NCBI RefSeq assembly: GCF_009469605.1
Contig: NZ_SSXU01000022.1
Coordinates: 1 to 64,000 of the forward strand
Length of the DNA stretch: 64,000 bases
From: Zoogloea sp. 1C4
GTDB taxonomy: Bacteria > Pseudomonadota > Gammaproteobacteria > Burkholderiales > Rhodocyclaceae
Reading direction: 5' to 3'
The notes under the pieces were generated by a model. It was given only the letters and a program-made list of their open reading frames with translations, did not search any database and was not told the origin of the DNA. How positions within the stretch are numbered: the stretch's first letter is position 1; every line of letters begins with the position of its first letter. This document shows positions 61,500 to 64,000 of this stretch, one piece after another. The position numbers and the translations under genes are program-made.

Positions 61500-63002
61500 T
61501 CAGGCGGTTCCCGCGTGGGGCTCTGGAAACACCAACCGGAAGTTCCGTAAGTCCGTCTTGAAGGCATTGCTCCGCTTGAACGCTTCGTAGAGCAGGTGTC
61601 GTGGTTGGGTGTAGTTGAACGCTGCCGTCCAGTTATGGAGGCGGACCATCGTGTGGAGGTAAGGCGTGGCGTCGGCGTGGCCCGACAGGCGCTTCAGCGG
61701 CAGCAGGTAATCCTCGCGAGAAACCGTCGGCACGATGATGCGGGACCGGCCCGCAGCGCTCAGAACACAGTTCATGGCCAGGCGCGCCGTTCTCCCATTC
61801 CCGTCCAGGAAGGGATGCACCTCGGAGACGACGAACATGGTCATCAGCGCGCGGGCGAGCGGGTCCTCCAACGCCTGAATCCGCTCGAAACCCTCCCGCA
61901 GCGTGCCCTGCACGAGCTCGGGGGTTACGAATGGCGTCGCGCCGGCCTGGTTGTTACGGCTTTTCCACTCTCCTGGGTGCTTGTCCGGTCGGGACTGCAT
62001 GACCAGCGCATTGACACTCTTGAGCCAGTGCAGGAAGTCGTCCGCCGTGTTCGCGGGCTGATCGCGCCATGGCCCATGCATTGCGCTCTGGAAGGTCCCC
62101 AGAAGGTCGTGGGCGTCTTCCAGCCGGTTCGGGATGAGCCGGCCTTCGAATACGATTTCTTCGGCTTCGCTGACCAGAAACGTGGTGCCTTCGATGTAGT
62201 TCGAGAAGTAGGCTTCGAAGAATGCGAAGTTCTCGCGCGCGACGCCAGCTTCCGCCGTGGCGGCCACTTCCGGCAAGGCCTCCGAGCGTAGCCGGCTGAA
62301 TAGCGTGTCGAACAGGGTGAGGCGGTCCGGGTCAGAGGAGCGGCCGGCGGCACGTGCGAGCCCCTGCTTGCCATATCGTTTCTTGTTCTCGTCGGCTTCC
62401 AGCAGGGCGCCCATGATGGCGTCCAGTCGCTTGAACTCCTTTTCTCGACCCAGGGTGTCAGCCAGCGTGCGACAGGCATCCCGGAGTTGATTGAACCGAT
62501 CCTCCCCGCGGATCGAGAGCATCTTGTCGAGCTCCGCCTCGAGCACGTCCTGGGGAAGCACGCGCTCGCTCACACCACGGCCCGTCGCCAAGTTCTCCAG
62601 CAACCAGCGAGGTTGGCTGGCGAGGAACAGGCGCTTGTAGGGCGTATCGCCTTCGGCCGCGCCCTGTCCCGGAATGATCTTGATGGCGAGGCCGGGCAAC
62701 TCCAGGGTTCGCGGTCGATTGCCACGCGTCACGTGAAGGCGCCCCTCAACCGGCTTCGCGTCATACCCGCTCCGATAGCTGAGGACGCCGCCGGGCAAAA
62801 GGTGGCTCGCAATCTTCGCCCAGTGACGCAGCACGAGCGTTTCCGGGGGGCTGGTCAGATTGCTGGTGTAGACGCCCTGGTACAGCTTCCGCAGTCGCCC
62901 CTCGGCGAGAAGCCGAAGAACCTGACGGTCTGCGGAGGGGCTGCCTTCACCGGTAAGCAGGATCTCTGGCAGCGAGATGTCGGTTTTCTGCTTGATTGCC
63001 AC
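61500..63002 (-). CDS. Fic-domain protein fused to AbiEi-like N-terminal domain
   Basis: 500 residues from the GTG at 63002 (a TTG at 63008 is also in frame but lies too close to the AGGG). Residues 1-170 resemble AbiEi-type antitoxin proteins: a winged helix (SADRQVLRLLAEGRLRKLYQ) and a following domain with LPGGVLSYRSGYDAKPVEGR. The C-terminal Fic domain has the full catalytic HPFLDGNGRTAR motif (His about 396) and an upstream (S/T)xxxE(G/N) inhibitory motif in FSNYIEGT. Thus it is a class II self-inhibited AMP-transferase candidate. Such fusions occur on mobile elements and may act in defence or self-regulation. Confidence 0.83.
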   Translation of the reverse strand: MAIKQKTDISLPEILLTGEGSPSADRQVLRLLAEGRLRKLYQGVYTSNLTSPPETLVLRHWAKIASHLLPGGVLSYRSGYDAKPVEGRLHVTRGNRPRTLELPGLAIKIIPGQGAAEGDTPYKRLFLASQPRWLLENLATGRGVSERVLPQDVLEAELDKMLSIRGEDRFNQLRDACRTLADTLGREKEFKRLDAIMGALLEADENKKRYGKQGLARAAGRSSDPDRLTLFDTLFSRLRSEALPEVAATAEAGVARENFAFFEAYFSNYIEGTTFLVSEAEEIVFEGRLIPNRLEDAHDLLGTFQSAMHGPWRDQPANTADDFLHWLKSVNALVMQSRPDKHPGEWKSRNNQAGATPFVTPELVQGTLREGFERIQALEDPLARALMTMFVVSEVHPFLDGNGRTARLAMNCVLSAAGRSRIIVPTVSREDYLLPLKRLSGHADATPYLHTMVRLHNWTAAFNYTQPRHLLYEAFKRSNAFKTDLRNFRLVFPEPHAGTA

Positions 63003-63100
63003 GTTCAAACCCTGATGATGTGTCTGTAGTTTGTATTATTCGACAGATTTTTGTCTGAAAATTGTTTAACTCTCGCGCACGGGTTGTCGGATTCGTGTGG

Positions 63101-63142
63101 AATGCAGCCTGGAGGACTCTGTCGTGTTCTCCAGGCTGCATT
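63101..63142. terminator. Strong hairpin between the second integrase and the Fic gene
   Basis: A 14-bp perfect inverted repeat AATGCAGCCTGGAG / CTCCAGGCTGCATT with a 14-nt loop. It lies downstream of the minus-strand integrase and upstream of the Fic gene. No clear T-run follows on either strand, so it may be a terminator of weak type or a protein-binding palindrome. Confidence 0.5.
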
Positions 63143-63254
63143 TCGTGGCGAGTTGTGAGTCGCGGCTGTGCGCGCCCATCGCAACCGAGAACGTAGGGTC
63201 ACCTCATAACGCGGGCTACGCAGCTGCCGCGTTCAGGCGCAGGATTGGACAGGC

Positions 63255-64000
63255 TCATTTCAGTGTGTCGAGATAAGCCTCGTAACGTGAGAACGAGTCG
63301 TCTCGGCGTAGATGGGCGTAGTTCTCCAGCACGGTCGTCAAGTTGTCGTTCAGCAGTTCGGCCACTGTGAGGAAGTCTCCGGGATGTTTGCGAAGCCAAT
63401 CTGTGGCGACGAGGTGGCGCATGGCATGCGGACCGAAGCCGGGCGAGCCAGGGATGTAGCGTCGTGTCAGATGCCGCACTGTTCGGCTCAGTCCCTCCCA
63501 GATTCCGCCGTCCTCGTCACCGACCAGCAGGTAAGTACTGGCCTTACCTGCCAGCAACGTCTCCCGGTACTCCCCGATGTACTCGTCCATCATGGGTTTG
63601 ACCCAGTCCGCAACTTTGACCGAATATCCCCGGGACTGCTTGCTGTTGCCGGTCTTCAGGTGCACCGGTTGCAACTGGATACGCCAACCTTCTGTCGGAC
63701 TTCCGCGGACCGTGCCGTGGCCGTTTGGCATCCAGGTGAGTGAGGCGAGGGTTCGCACTCGCATCGGGTTGGACAGCAAGAGTGCGAGGACAAGTGCGTT
63801 TCGCTTATGTCTGGCTTCGCTGATGCTTCCAGGGGAAGAGTTGGCGGCATCTGTGTCGATGCGAACGATCGCGTCCCGAATCGGCTTGAGTGGATTAGGC
63901 GAGTTCAGAAGGTTCGCAATGGGTTCTTCCGGGTTGCGACTGACACTGGTTGCACTACGGATGTAGTCGCGCAGGAATTTATGGCTCTTCGCACACATTT
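63255..64000 (-). CDS. Tyrosine recombinase, C-terminal part (runs off the window)
   Basis: At least 248 residues, with the 5' end beyond the window. Catalytic features: first Arg in NPMRVRTLASLTW, HAMRHLVATDWL (HxxR) and the C-terminal VLENYAHLRRDD with the nucleophilic Tyr. It is unlike the integrase at 58992 in sequence and lies on the opposite strand, suggesting a second mobile element or a different recombination function (for example part of a multi-recombinase module). Confidence 0.8.
   Translation of the reverse strand, partial: MCAKSHKFLRDYIRSATSVSRNPEEPIANLLNSPNPLKPIRDAIVRIDTDAANSSPGSISEARHKRNALVLALLLSNPMRVRTLASLTWMPNGHGTVRGSPTEGWRIQLQPVHLKTGNSKQSRGYSVKVADWVKPMMDEYIGEYRETLLAGKASTYLLVGDEDGGIWEGLSRTVRHLTRRYIPGSPGFGPHAMRHLVATDWLRKHPGDFLTVAELLNDNLTTVLENYAHLRRDDSFSRYEAYLDTLK

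Overview
This 64 kb, GC-rich window looks like a chromosome segment of a betaproteobacterium, most likely of the Rhodocyclales (Azoarcus/Thauera/Azospira-like). The clues are gene content and order: a Liv-type ABC transporter with acyl-CoA ligases, a PhaM-like granule protein, an MSHA-type pilus locus, TctD/TctE-like two-component systems, and groESL behind a CIRCE element. The taxonomic call is an inference; there is no rRNA in the window.

Layout. 1-251: the 5' end of an IS5-family transposase, cut by the window edge. 462-10209: an acyl-CoA ligase, a complete branched-chain-amino-acid-type ABC transporter (livG, livH, livM, binding protein, livF) and a PaaK-like ligase. This is plausibly an uptake-and-activation cassette for an organic acid. 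It is interrupted by a 21-bp tandem-repeat ORF between livH and livM and by many REP-like palindromes. 10323-11680: an AEC-family carrier and a PhaM-like protein. 11748-17419: a TonB receptor, periplasmic binding protein, hybrid histidine kinase and divergent LuxR-type regulator. 17489-19614: a FeoB-like iron transporter with its promoter. 19621-34964 (minus strand): one long apparent transcription unit. It starts with a sensor kinase, a receiver protein and an HD-GYP phosphodiesterase and continues into an MSHA-type pilus locus. Notable members are a STAS-MshEN-ATPase fusion, a pilin-like protein carrying carbohydrate-binding/LamG modules, and an mshK-like gene broken by an amber codon.

35069-42916 (minus): a czcCBA-type metal efflux operon followed by its own response regulator, kinase and a 59-aa membrane protein. 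43008-45848 (minus): a small operon with an MglA-like GTPase, a roadblock-like protein and two unfamiliar proteins. 46165-53783 (plus): a cobalamin riboswitch followed by a secreted, membrane-anchored CobN-like chelatase subunit, an ExbB/MotA/TolQ-like channel, an ExbD-like DUF2149 protein and a TonB-dependent receptor. The first three are translationally coupled or overlapping. I consider this the most interesting system here: a possible proton-motive-force-driven tetrapyrrole (corrinoid) metal-handling machine. 53817-56060: groESL with promoter, CIRCE and terminator. 56424-58581: a TctD/TctE-like two-component system.

58615-64000: tRNA-Phe(GAA), followed by a mobile element probably integrated at its 3' end. 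It holds a tyrosine integrase, a GNAT-like protein, a StbD-type antitoxin with a frameshifted RelE/StbE-type toxin, an AbiEi-like/Fic fusion protein and the 3' part of a second tyrosine integrase running off the window. Very long open frames opposite the real genes are GC-rich shadows and were not annotated.
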